A program made the translations under genes and the position numbers. From Natronobacterium texcoconense (GTDB lineage: Archaea > Halobacteriota > Halobacteria > Halobacteriales > Natrialbaceae): a stretch of DNA of 64,000 nucleotides. The stretch covers positions 416,995 through 480,994 of the forward strand of contig NZ_FNLC01000002.1 in the NCBI RefSeq assembly GCF_900104065.1, read 5' to 3'. The notes under the pieces were generated by a model. That model worked only from the letters and a program-made list of their open reading frames with translations, was not told where the DNA came from and searched no databases. Below are positions 6,788 to 15,384 of this stretch, in pieces (position 1 is the first letter of the stretch; every line of letters starts with the position of its first letter).

Positions 6788-9253
6788 ATGGAGTATCACG
6801 AGGCGGCGGACTTTTGCTTCGGTCTGCGGCGGTTCCGTCCGAAACCGGGGACGGAGTCGACCGCACGGTTGCTCGCCCACCTCGAGAACCCACACGAGGG
6901 CGTCGATTTCGTCCAGATCGCCGGCTCGAACGGCAAGGGGAGCACGGCTCGCATGCTCGAGCGGACGCTTCGGGAAGCCGGCCTCTCGGTGGGACTGTAC
7001 ACCTCGCCACACCTCGAGGACCTGCGGGAACGGATCCGCGTCGACGGGCGCAAGATCCCTCGATCGGCCGTCACCGAGTACGTCGAGGCTGTACGCGGCT
7101 ACGTGACGGAACGCGCCGCGGACGGCGAGTCGCCGACCTTCTTCGAGACGATGACGGGGATGGCGCTGTGGCACTTCGGCCGGGAAGAGGTCGACGTCGC
7201 CGTCTTAGAGGTCGGTATCGGCGGCCGACTCGACGCCACGAGCGTCGTCGATCCGGTCGCCAGCACAGTGACCAGTGTCACCCTGGAGCATACGGGTATC
7301 ATCGGCGAAACCGAGACCGAGATCGCCGAAGACAAGGCCCACGTCGCACCCGAGGACGCGCCGCTGGTGACCGGCGTCATGGGCGAGCCACTCGAGTCGA
7401 TCCGCTCGGTTGCTGGTGACGTGGTGACGGTCGGGCACGAGGGAGCTGATCCGACCTCCGACGTGACCGTCTCCTACGACGGTCGGCAGAACCACACCGA
7501 GGCCGCGATCTCGATCGACGCCGGGGAGTGGGGCCTCGAGACGCGAATTCCGTTGCTCGGCACCCATCAGGCCGAGAACGCAGGGATCGCCGCCGTACTC
7601 GCCCGCCAGATCGCCGACGTCTCGGAAGTGGACATCGCCCGTGGGCTGCGAAGCGCCCACTGGCCCGGCCGGTTCGAGGTGATGGAGACCGATCCGCTGG
7701 TCGTCCTCGACGGCGCACACAATCCCGGTGCTTGCGAAACCGTCGCCGAGACGCTCGCGAGCTACGACTACGACGACCTGCACCTCGTCGTCGGCGCGAT
7801 GCACGACAAGGACCACCGCGAGATGGCCACAGCGCTGCCGACGCCGACGACGGTCGTCACGGCCGAACCCTCTCTCGACCGCGCCGAGGATCGGGACGTC
7901 CTCGCTCGCGTCTTCGACGAGGCCGGCGCGGACGAGGTCCGGACGGCACCGTCGGTCCAGGACGCGCTGACGGTCGCGATCGAGCGAGCCGAAGACGACG
8001 ACTGCGTGCTCGTCGCCGGTTCGCTGTTCGCCGTCGCCGAGGCCCGCTCTCGATGGACGACTGCAGGCGTCCCGAAACGGATTCGGAACCTCGAGGACGC
8101 CCGCGAGACCCTCGAGAAGGCGAACGTCCCCGAACCCGCGGTCGACCGGACACAAGAGAGCGCGGTCCACCGGGTCCTGAAGACGAACCTGCAGTACCAG
8201 CAGGCCCACGAACTGAAAGACGAACTGCTCCGACTCGGTGGCGACTGCGTCCTCTCAGGTCACGGCACCGACGGTGAACGAGTCGACGCCGTCCTGATGG
8301 GGACGCTCGAGACGTTCGAGGACCTGATCGACGCACTCGAGACCGACGGCGGCGTCGGCTCGACCGACGTCGCTCGAGAACTGCGAACGGCGCTCGAACT
8401 CGAGTCGAGTCGGGACTCGAGCGAGACCGACGACGCCCGCTGGCCCTGGGAGGACCGTACTGCAGTGATGGGTATCCTGAACGTCACGCCCGATAGTTTC
8501 CACGACGGCGGCGAATACGACGCCGTCGACGACGCAGTTTCCCGCGCCGAGGCGATGGTCGAGGCCGGCGTCGACGTCCTCGACGTCGGCGGCGAATCCA
8601 CCCGACCGGGCGCGGACCCAGTTCCGATCGAGGAGGAGATCGACCGCGTCGTCCCCGTCGTCGAACGGATTTCCGACGTCGACGCCCACGTCTCCGTCGA
8701 CACGCGCAAAGCGGCCGTCGCGGACGCCGCTCTCGAGGCCGGCGCGGACATCGTCAACGACGTCTCGGGGCTCGAGGATCCCGAGATGCGGTTCGTCGCG
8801 GCCGACCACGACGCCGGCCTCGTCGTGATGCACAGCATCGACGCGCCGGTCGTTCCCGATCGCGACGTCACCTACGACGACGTCGTCGAGGACGTCATCG
8901 ACCAGCTTTCAGAACGGATCCTGCTCGCGGAGAAGGCGGGACTCGACCGCGACCAGATTATCGTCGACCCGGGACTCGGGTTCGGCAAATCGTCGGGCGA
9001 GAGCTTCGAGTTGCTCGGCCGGGCCGACGAGTTCCGCGCACTCGGCTGTCCCGTCCTGATCGGCCACTCCCACAAGTCGATGTTCGGTCACGTCGACCGC
9101 GAGGCCGGCGAGCGACTCGCGGCGACCGTCGCAGCGACGGCGATCGCGACCGACCGCGGTGCCGACGTGATCCGGGTTCACGACGGTTCCGAGAACGTCG
9201 CCGCGGTCCGGACGGCGCTGGCTGCGCAGGATCCGGCACAGTTCGAGTGGTAG
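6788..9253 (+). CDS. folCP: Bifunctional folylpolyglutamate/dihydrofolate synthase - dihydropteroate synthase
   Basis: 821 residues, a fusion of two folate enzymes. The N-terminal FolC part (about 1-420) has the Mur-ligase-type P-loop GSNGKGSTARML near residue 47, the ThiR-like HNPGACE segment and LVAGSLFAVAEA. The C-terminal dihydropteroate synthase part (from about residue 555) has MGILNVTPDSFHDGG at about 561, DVGGESTRPGADP, DPGLGFGKSSGESF, GHSHKSMFG and the final RVHDGSENVAAVR. Between them, about residues 425-540, is a distinct acidic region (HRVLKTNLQYQQAHELKDEL) that belongs to neither enzyme. DHPS joins pABA to pterin pyrophosphate; FolC adds glutamate. This fusion is known from haloarchaea. 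It appears to be monocistronic. Confidence 0.95.
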   Translation: MEYHEAADFCFGLRRFRPKPGTESTARLLAHLENPHEGVDFVQIAGSNGKGSTARMLERTLREAGLSVGLYTSPHLEDLRERIRVDGRKIPRSAVTEYVEAVRGYVTERAADGESPTFFETMTGMALWHFGREEVDVAVLEVGIGGRLDATSVVDPVASTVTSVTLEHTGIIGETETEIAEDKAHVAPEDAPLVTGVMGEPLESIRSVAGDVVTVGHEGADPTSDVTVSYDGRQNHTEAAISIDAGEWGLETRIPLLGTHQAENAGIAAVLARQIADVSEVDIARGLRSAHWPGRFEVMETDPLVVLDGAHNPGACETVAETLASYDYDDLHLVVGAMHDKDHREMATALPTPTTVVTAEPSLDRAEDRDVLARVFDEAGADEVRTAPSVQDALTVAIERAEDDDCVLVAGSLFAVAEARSRWTTAGVPKRIRNLEDARETLEKANVPEPAVDRTQESAVHRVLKTNLQYQQAHELKDELLRLGGDCVLSGHGTDGERVDAVLMGTLETFEDLIDALETDGGVGSTDVARELRTALELESSRDSSETDDARWPWEDRTAVMGILNVTPDSFHDGGEYDAVDDAVSRAEAMVEAGVDVLDVGGESTRPGADPVPIEEEIDRVVPVVERISDVDAHVSVDTRKAAVADAALEAGADIVNDVSGLEDPEMRFVAADHDAGLVVMHSIDAPVVPDRDVTYDDVVEDVIDQLSERILLAEKAGLDRDQIIVDPGLGFGKSSGESFELLGRADEFRALGCPVLIGHSHKSMFGHVDREAGERLAATVAATAIATDRGADVIRVHDGSENVAAVRTALAAQDPAQFEW

Positions 9254-9325
9254 CCGGTGAATCGACGTTCACGTTTCTGTAACTGATCGGTGATCTCATA
9301 GGTCTCGCACCAGTAGTCGACGACC

Positions 9326-10504
9326 ATGTCCCCGACTGTCGACCGGAGAGTCGCCCTCCTGCTTTTCACGATCGTCGTCGTGGTACTCGCCGCCGGCTGT
9401 GTGGCGATCCCGACGACCGACGATTCCTCGGGTGACCTCGAGGAGCGAATCGCCGACGCCGAGCCACCGGCCGAGATCGACGCGACCGTCGAGGTGCGGG
9501 AGGTCGTCGACGGCGAGCCGACGACGGCGACTGAATCTGTCCAGTTCCGTGCCGATGGGGCCAGTCGGATCGAAACCGACGACACCCTCTTGATCGTCAC
9601 CCACGGTGACCAGCGCTGGCACCACGACCGTGAGTCCGGGACCGTCCAGCAATTCGAGGTCGATCCCGACGCGACGCCGTTTCTCGAGGGACTGTACGAC
9701 CAGCAGGCCGAGTACGTAGACCGGTACGACGTCGCCGAGGTCGAGGAGACGACGCTCGAGGGTCACGACGTCTACCGCGTCGCCTTCGATCCACCATCCG
9801 GGGAGACGGTAGATCGGTCGGTCAGCGTTCTCGCAGGCGATACCGAGTACGTCCTCCCGCTCGAGCGAACCGACGAAGTCGACGACCGCAGCGTCGAGAC
9901 CGTCGAGGTATGGTACGACGAGGAGCAACTGTTCCCCCTCAAACATCGAGTCGAAGGTGATGGGATCGCACTCGAGACCACGTACCGGAACGTCACGTTC
10001 GATCCGGGGCTCGCGGACGAGCGGTTCGAGTTCGACGAACCGACGGCAGACGGCCCGAACGAGAGCGGCGAGGACACCGTCGAGATTGGCTTCCCAGAAA
10101 TCACCCAGCACGAGACGGTCGACGGCGCGGACGAGGCCGTCCCGTTCACCGTCGCCGAACCGCCGGCCGAGGCGCTCCCGGACGCACTCGAACTCGACCG
10201 GATCACCAGCTACGAGTTCTCCGACGAGGAGCGAACGCAGGCGTCGCTGTCCTACCGCGGCGACGGCGAGACGACCATCGTGACGACGAGCGACGGTCCG
10301 CGAACGTTTGCCGTCGGCGGCGACGACATCCAGGTCGGAGACGCCGACGGAACGATCGCCGCCACCGATCAGGGAACGGAACTCGAGTGGGTGTGTGACG
10401 ATCGCTACTACTCTATCTACGTCAGTGACGGCGTCGGCGACGACCGAGGACTCGCCCTCGAGATCGCCGAGGCACTCGAGTGTGAACCGGCAGCCGAAAA
10501 CTGA
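9326..10504 (+). CDS. Lipoprotein with LolA-like / DUF4367-type repeats
   Basis: 392 residues. The N-terminus has RR followed by a hydrophobic stretch and the lipobox LAAGC (Cys about residue 27), so it is likely exported and lipid-anchored. About 40-235 resembles an outer-membrane-lipoprotein-sorting (LolA-like) beta fold, with VWYDEEQLFPLKHRVEGDG and YRNVTFDPGLADERFEF typical of haloarchaeal members. The region 255-392 forms a second domain ending in a Cys-containing EALECEPAAEN. A paralog of similar length and layout lies at 27680-28852. Function unknown; surface lipid or protein handling is only a guess from the fold. Confidence 0.8.
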   Translation: MSPTVDRRVALLLFTIVVVVLAAGCVAIPTTDDSSGDLEERIADAEPPAEIDATVEVREVVDGEPTTATESVQFRADGASRIETDDTLLIVTHGDQRWHHDRESGTVQQFEVDPDATPFLEGLYDQQAEYVDRYDVAEVEETTLEGHDVYRVAFDPPSGETVDRSVSVLAGDTEYVLPLERTDEVDDRSVETVEVWYDEEQLFPLKHRVEGDGIALETTYRNVTFDPGLADERFEFDEPTADGPNESGEDTVEIGFPEITQHETVDGADEAVPFTVAEPPAEALPDALELDRITSYEFSDEERTQASLSYRGDGETTIVTTSDGPRTFAVGGDDIQVGDADGTIAATDQGTELEWVCDDRYYSIYVSDGVGDDRGLALEIAEALECEPAAEN

Positions 10505-10547
10505 GAGGCCGAGCGAATCGTAACGAATATCGATCGAGGCTGACACG

Positions 10548-10754
10548 ATGGCGAACATGGCAAACTCGAGTCGCGACCGCTTCGTTCGCATTGCCCTGTT
10601 GTTGACTCCCGTGGCACTGGTCGCTGCAGTGATGGCCTCTCCGCCGGATCCGTTCACACTGGTCCGGTATGCGGTGCCACTGCTGGCACTCGTTCTTCTG
10701 ACCGCGTATCTGCTCGCGTATCGAGACGGACTCGAGACGCTCGAGTCGAACTAG
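10548..10754 (+). CDS. Small two-helix membrane protein
   Basis: 68 residues; an internal ATG at 10557 is an equally plausible start. Two hydrophobic helices (about 15-33 and 42-60) are separated by a short loop containing PPDPFT. No recognised domain. It follows the lipoprotein gene by 43 bases on the same strand and may be co-transcribed with it. Confidence 0.6.
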   Translation: MANMANSSRDRFVRIALLLTPVALVAAVMASPPDPFTLVRYAVPLLALVLLTAYLLAYRDGLETLESN

Positions 10755-10829
10755 TTCGGCTTCAGTTTCGGTCACTGTCAGCGTTTGCAGGACGACTTCG
10801 CGGACTGAAACAACCGTTTCACCCTGGGG

Positions 10830-10841
10830 TACTTTTTATTC
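10830..10841 (+). promoter_or_regulatory. TATA-like element for the lipoprotein gene at 10865
   Basis: ACTTTTTATT is centred about 28 bases before the ATG at 10865; a leaderless transcript is expected. Confidence 0.5.
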
Positions 10842-10864
10842 GGTCGGCGACGTTCTCGAGGACG

Positions 10865-11524
10865 ATGAATCGACGGGCGATGCTGGCTGTACTCGGGACA
10901 ACGACGTTCGCCGGGTGTGTAAGCGAGGGGCCAGGCGACACCGGTGAGACGAATCCCAGCCGAACCGACGACGGCTCCGACGGAGCCAGTGGCGTGACGG
11001 GCGACGGCACGATACTGAGCCACTTCGACGACAACCCATCTCGCCCCGACTGCGAGAAAGAATCGACGACGATCGAGGTCAAACGCGGTGACGAAATCCG
11101 CAAGGAAGAGACAGCCGAGACGATCCCGTATCCGGAGCCACCGAGGTCGTTTGCCGAGGACGACGTCGTCGAGTTCGTCGAGACGTTCGATCACGCCTAC
11201 GTGACCCAGGATGTCCTCTGTGACGGCCGTTCGGGACACGCGCTTCGTATCGCCCATACGGTCGAAACGCGTGAGACGTTCGACTGGCACGAGGACCTCA
11301 CGACCGTCTTCCTCCTGCGAGCGGCCGGTGTCCCCTGGGGGGCCGACGAACAGGGCTACGAGTGGCAGGCCGAGATCCCTTTCACCGGTGTCGTCTACGC
11401 CGTCGACGAGACCGGCGTCGCCAGAGCCGAGGCCGGCGAGATAGGGACGCGCGAATCCGACAAAATCGAATCACAGATACCCGATCCACTCGAGGACGGC
11501 GAGCTAGTCGCTATCTTCGAGTAA
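10865..11524 (+). CDS. Haloarchaeal lipoprotein, unknown function
   Basis: 219 residues. The N-terminus is MNRRAMLAVLGTTTFAGC: twin Arg, a short hydrophobic core and a lipobox with Cys at residue 18, a Tat-lipoprotein pattern. An acidic low-complexity linker (about 20-60) follows, then a folded domain with KESTTIEVKRGDEIRKEE and PEPPRSFAEDDVVEFVETFDHAY. I do not recognise the domain. The acidic spacer after the Cys is typical of lipid-anchored haloarchaeal surface proteins. Convergent with korB. Confidence 0.75.
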   Translation: MNRRAMLAVLGTTTFAGCVSEGPGDTGETNPSRTDDGSDGASGVTGDGTILSHFDDNPSRPDCEKESTTIEVKRGDEIRKEETAETIPYPEPPRSFAEDDVVEFVETFDHAYVTQDVLCDGRSGHALRIAHTVETRETFDWHEDLTTVFLLRAAGVPWGADEQGYEWQAEIPFTGVVYAVDETGVARAEAGEIGTRESDKIESQIPDPLEDGELVAIFE

Positions 11525-11547
11525 CCGAAAAACGAAGCGACGACGCG
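11525..11547 (-). terminator. Possible T-rich terminator after korB
   Basis: On the minus strand, just past the korB stop, there is a T5 tract (CGTTTTTCGG). Archaeal termination often uses such tracts. No stem-loop is needed or seen. Confidence 0.3.
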
Positions 11548-12483
11548 TTACTTGTGGCGGTCGAGCAGGTCGTAGCTACGCTCCCACTCGACGTCGTCGT
11601 CGAAGTAGCGTTCGGCGAGTGGCTGTTCGGGGAGTTCGCCGACGGCTCGCTTCTCTTCGCTGTAGGACGGGCGGTCCTCGTCGATGTAGTACCGGCCGGT
11701 GAGGACGGTGCCTTCGTTGAGGACGTTTTCGGTCTCGCGCATCATCTCGGCGGCTTCCTCCCGGTCGTGGACGTCGAAGTCGTAGTCGTCGGACTCCTGG
11801 ACGTCGACGTAGGGGACGTACTGGCGAGCGTCCTTGTTCCAGGTCGGACACTGCGTCAGGAAGTCGACGTGGGCGAAGCCGTCGTGTTCGATCGCTTCCG
11901 CGATGATCTCTTTGGCCTGGTTGGGGTTGACGGCGGCGGTGCGGGCGACGTAGCTCGCACCGGCGGTCAGCGACATCGACAGCGGTCGGATCGGCGTCTT
12001 CGCGCTGCCCGACGGCTGGGTCTTGGACTTGTGACCCTTCGGACTCGTCGGCGACGTCTGGCCCTTCGTCAGCCCGAAAATCTCGTTGTTGAACACGATG
12101 TAGGTCATATCGTGGTTCTCTCGGGCCGAGTGGATGAAGTGGTTCCCACCGATTCCGTAGCCGTCACCGTCACCGCCCGCGGCGATGACCTCGAGGTCCG
12201 TGTTCGCGAGTTTCGCGGCGCGGGCGACCGGAAGCGAGCGGCCGTGGATCGTGTGGAACCCGTACGTGTCCAGGTAGCTGTTCAGCTTGCCGGAACAGCC
12301 GATTCCGGTGACGGTAAGCACTTCCTCGGGGTTCTTGCCGACTTCCGGAAGCGCCTGCTTCAGCGCCTTCAGGACGCTGAAGTCACCACAGCCCGGACAC
12401 CAGGTCGGCTGCGGTTCGACACCGGGCGTGAACTCGTCCCGGTCGATCTCTCGTTCCTCTCCGATGGCGTTGAATGCACTCAT
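11548..12483 (-). CDS. korB: 2-oxoacid:ferredoxin oxidoreductase, beta subunit
   Basis: 311 residues. Oxidatively decarboxylates a 2-oxoacid to acyl-CoA, passing electrons to ferredoxin, and replaces the 2-oxoacid dehydrogenase complex. The TPP-binding motif is GGDGDGYGIGGNH. Cluster-type cysteines are in WCPGCGDF (about residues 29 and 32), GIGCSGK and TQCPTW, which suits the [4Fe-4S] centre of the two-subunit halophilic enzymes. Two bases follow the korA stop, so it is the second gene of the operon. Haloarchaea carry two paralogous enzymes, pyruvate (PorAB) and 2-oxoglutarate (KorAB); substrate cannot be fixed from this sequence, so the symbol is family-level. Confidence 0.9.
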   Translation of the reverse strand: MSAFNAIGEEREIDRDEFTPGVEPQPTWCPGCGDFSVLKALKQALPEVGKNPEEVLTVTGIGCSGKLNSYLDTYGFHTIHGRSLPVARAAKLANTDLEVIAAGGDGDGYGIGGNHFIHSARENHDMTYIVFNNEIFGLTKGQTSPTSPKGHKSKTQPSGSAKTPIRPLSMSLTAGASYVARTAAVNPNQAKEIIAEAIEHDGFAHVDFLTQCPTWNKDARQYVPYVDVQESDDYDFDVHDREEAAEMMRETENVLNEGTVLTGRYYIDEDRPSYSEEKRAVGELPEQPLAERYFDDDVEWERSYDLLDRHK

Positions 12484-12485
12484 GG

Positions 12486-14393
12486 TTAGTCACCTGCTGC
12501 GGGTTCGATTCGTACCTGTGCGGTCGGTTCGCGGTCTTCCTCGGCGACGTTGACCTCGTAGCCCTCGACGACTTCTGCGGGTTCGAACGGGTTGCCGTTG
12601 TACTTCAGCAGGCTCGTCATCTTCTCGCCGAAGCGACCGAGTTCCTTCTGGATCAGACCACGGAACTGGGCGGTGGCGTTCATCTCGACGACCATCGCCT
12701 CGTCGACGCTCTCGAGGAATTCGGTCATCTCGGCTTCTGGGAACGGCATCATGTCGGAGACGCTAACGCCCTTGACCGAGTGGCCGTTCTCGTTCAGGCG
12801 GGAGACGGCTTCCTCGACGGCACCGTGACTCGATCCCCAGGTGATGATACCGTAGTCGGCGTCGTCCTCGCCGAAGTAGGCCTGGTTGGACTCGTGTTCC
12901 TCGTCGAGTTCCTCGCGGATGGCGTCGAGTTTCCCGATGCGTCGGTCCATCTGGTAGACGCGGTTGTCGGGGTCCTCGCTGATGTGTCCGACCGGGCTGT
13001 GTTCGTTACCCGTGGCGAGGTAGCGCCCGTCCTTCTGACCCGGCAGCGATCGCGGACTGACGTGTTTGTCGTTGTCGACCTCGTGCTGGAAGCGGTGGAA
13101 CTTCCCGGAGGCGTCGTGTGCGGCCTCCTTGAGTTCCTCTTCGGTCAGCGTCGCGCCCAGGTCCGGCGACGGCTCGCGGTCGAAGAACTCGACGTCGACG
13201 TTTTTGTTCTCGCCGCCGAGTTTCTGGTCGTAGATGATGATCGACGGGATCTGGTAGTCCCAGGCGATGTCGAACGCGAGGCGAGTCTGTTCGTACGCCT
13301 CCTCGATGTTCCCTGGCGCGAAGACGACGCGCGAGGAGTCGCCCTGACTGGTGTAGAGGACGTGCTCCAGGTCACCCTGTTCGGGCTTCGTCGGCATCCC
13401 GGTCGACGGACCGGCACGCATCGCCTCGATCAGCACCAGCGGCGTCTCGGTCATCTCGGCGAGGCCGAGCGGTTCGCTCATCAGGGCGAATCCACCCCCG
13501 GAGGAACCGGACATCGCCTTTGCTCCGGCGTGGCTCGCGCCCAGTGCGAGCGCAGCGGCGGCGATTTCGTCTTCGACCTGTTCGGAGACGCCTCCCATGT
13601 CGGGGAAGTTCTGGCTGAGGATCGTGAACACGTCCGTCCACGGCGTCATCGGGTAGCCAGCGATGAACCGACAGCCGGCGTCGATGGCACCGTAGGCGAT
13701 CGCGTTCGAGCCCGACAGCAGTGCCTGTTCGGTCTCGTGGCTGCCTTCGGGCGCACGCAGATCGTGCTCGAAGTCGTACTCGTCGCGGACCGTCTCGTAG
13801 GCCTCGTGGAGAATGTCCAGGTTCGACTCGAGAACGTCACCGCCCATGGCGTCGGACATGAGGTCCTCGATGTGCTCGAGTTCCATGTCGAGCAGAGCGG
13901 CCGTGACGCCGACCCCCGCGGTGTTTCGCATGACCTCGCGCCCGTGTTCTTTCGCGAGGCCACGCAGGTCCATCGGGAAGACGTGCCAGTCGTTTTCTTC
14001 GGCACGTTCCTCCAGGTTCACCTCCTCGACGTCTTCCTCGCTGATGAGGCCCTCGTCGTAGACGATGATGCCGCCCTCTCGGAGTTCGTCCAGGTTCTCC
14101 GAGAGTGGCTTGAGTTCTTCGTTGCCGTAGTAGGCGTTCTCGCTGGGGTTCCGGGCGAACGAGTCACCCAGTGCAAGCAGGAAGTTGTAGCCGTCCCCTC
14201 GCGACTGTACCTCGTGGTCTGCGGCCCGGATTTCGACGTACGTGTGGCCGCCACGGATTCGGGATGGATAGTGGCGATGTGTGAATACGTCGAGCCCCGA
14301 GCGCATCAGCGCTTTCGCGAAATTCTGGCTGGTCGAGTCGATCCCGTCTCCGGAACCGCCTGCGATTCGCCAGATGAGTTCGTCGTCGCTCAT
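12486..14393 (-). CDS. korA: 2-oxoacid:ferredoxin oxidoreductase, alpha subunit (gamma-alpha fusion)
   Basis: 635 residues. The first third is the gamma-type domain with RIAGGSGDGIDSTSQNFAK at about residues 8-26 and HRHYPSRIRGGHTYVEIRA. The remainder is the alpha-type pyrimidine-binding domain, with GAIDAGCRFIAGYPMTPWTD, the Gly/Ser-rich MSGSSGGGFALMSE and GRYLATGNEHSPVGH. This gamma-alpha fusion is the normal form in Halobacteria. Transcribed with korB downstream. The ATG at 14393 is preceded by a TTTACCT segment with no strong Shine-Dalgarno. The plus strand opposite this gene is also open over almost the whole length, a GC-skew shadow. Confidence 0.92.
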   Translation of the reverse strand: MSDDELIWRIAGGSGDGIDSTSQNFAKALMRSGLDVFTHRHYPSRIRGGHTYVEIRAADHEVQSRGDGYNFLLALGDSFARNPSENAYYGNEELKPLSENLDELREGGIIVYDEGLISEEDVEEVNLEERAEENDWHVFPMDLRGLAKEHGREVMRNTAGVGVTAALLDMELEHIEDLMSDAMGGDVLESNLDILHEAYETVRDEYDFEHDLRAPEGSHETEQALLSGSNAIAYGAIDAGCRFIAGYPMTPWTDVFTILSQNFPDMGGVSEQVEDEIAAAALALGASHAGAKAMSGSSGGGFALMSEPLGLAEMTETPLVLIEAMRAGPSTGMPTKPEQGDLEHVLYTSQGDSSRVVFAPGNIEEAYEQTRLAFDIAWDYQIPSIIIYDQKLGGENKNVDVEFFDREPSPDLGATLTEEELKEAAHDASGKFHRFQHEVDNDKHVSPRSLPGQKDGRYLATGNEHSPVGHISEDPDNRVYQMDRRIGKLDAIREELDEEHESNQAYFGEDDADYGIITWGSSHGAVEEAVSRLNENGHSVKGVSVSDMMPFPEAEMTEFLESVDEAMVVEMNATAQFRGLIQKELGRFGEKMTSLLKYNGNPFEPAEVVEGYEVNVAEEDREPTAQVRIEPAAGD

Positions 14394-14649
14394 AGGTAAA
14401 TCAGTGGCCGGTGGGCCAACCGTGACTGAGGTTTTCCCTACGGAACCTAAAGCCTTTGCTATACATTACCATATATCTTTCGTGAAGAATGGACAGTCGT
14501 GCAGAGTTCCGTATGAACAATTATTATTGTAGCAGAATGAACCGGTTCAGATACTCGTTCATCGATAGACAGATGTGGTAGTTCGGGCCTGGAACTGGCG
14601 GTCACGAACCGACGGTAGCTTTTACCAATCGTTCGTGGTGGTCGATGTC
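14394..14649. promoter_or_regulatory. Divergent intergenic region korA / OsmC fusion, AT-rich core
   Basis: The stretch 14455-14560 is much more AT-rich than its surroundings (CTATACATTACCATATATC and AACAATTATTATTGTAGC). A TATA-like TAGCTTTTACC at 14613-14623 lies about 30 bases before the ATG at 14650. No gene is seen here. Confidence 0.4.
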
Positions 14650-15384
14650 ATGAGATACATCGTCCGGGTACCGAAACTCGATGGGGGGATGCAAGCGACG
14701 TTACGCGAGTGGCACCTCGAGGAAGGCGAGGCGCTGGCGGAGGGACATCCCATCGCGTCGTTCGAGTCCGGAGCGAGTGACGTCACCCTCGAGGCACGGG
14801 AGAACGGCGTTCTCCGACGGACGTTCCTCGAGGAGGGGGAGACGGTTTCGTCCGGAACCCCGGTCGGAATCGTTGCGCCAGCTGAAACAGACGTCGAGGA
14901 CCTCGAGACGGCGCTCGAGCACGTAGAGGGGGCTTTCACGGTACTGCCAGCGGACGGACGGAATCGCCCCTCAGAGACCGAGATGCCCGGCCGAACCGCG
15001 ACCGCGACGAACCCCGAGGGAATGTCCGGGCGACTCGAGACCGGCTCCTTCGAGTGGCGATACGACGAACCCGCGTCTTACGGTGGTACCGAGACCGGTC
15101 CGACGCCGGTCGATGTCTTCCTCGGTGGGCTGGCGGCCTGTCTCTCGCTGAGTACGCGCTACCAGGTCGAGAAACGCAACGCCGACGTCGATGAAATCTC
15201 GGTCACGACCGACGCGACCCCCGAACGCGGGCCGGTCGAGTCGATTGCGGTGACGGTCTTCCTCGAGTCCGACGAAGACGACGAGACCCTGGTACGGATC
15301 GTCGACCTCGCCGAACGGGGCTGTCACGTCTCGCAGTTGCTCAGGGACGATCTCGAGCTGGAGCTTTCGTGGAGCCGGTGCTGA
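14650..15384 (+). CDS. Lipoyl/biotinyl-like domain fused to an OsmC-family domain
   Basis: 244 residues from the ATG at 14650 (MRYIVRVPKLDGGMQ); a start 25 codons upstream would run through the TATA-like element. Residues 1-75 match the lipoyl/biotinyl swinging-arm fold (VPKLDGGMQATLREWHLEEG, GVLRRTFLEEGETV), but the usual target lysine is missing: the hairpin reads FESGASD instead of the D-K-A type. After a linker, residues 105-244 form an OsmC/Ohr-type domain with both conserved cysteines, AACLSLS and ERGCHVSQ, which in the family reduce organic hydroperoxides. The stop abuts the stop of the convergent HD gene. The redox role is inference from the cysteine pair. Confidence 0.85.
   Translation: MRYIVRVPKLDGGMQATLREWHLEEGEALAEGHPIASFESGASDVTLEARENGVLRRTFLEEGETVSSGTPVGIVAPAETDVEDLETALEHVEGAFTVLPADGRNRPSETEMPGRTATATNPEGMSGRLETGSFEWRYDEPASYGGTETGPTPVDVFLGGLAACLSLSTRYQVEKRNADVDEISVTTDATPERGPVESIAVTVFLESDEDDETLVRIVDLAERGCHVSQLLRDDLELELSWSRC

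Noticed and set aside
11362-12489. A long plus-strand frame over korB
   Set aside because: Overlaps korB fully on the opposite strand and shows no domain.
12474-14399. A 641-codon open frame on the plus strand across korA
   Set aside because: It is the antisense shadow of korA in GC-rich DNA; it lacks homology and its composition (Val/Asp/Phe-rich with repeated VLVVV patterns) is that of reverse-frame artefacts.
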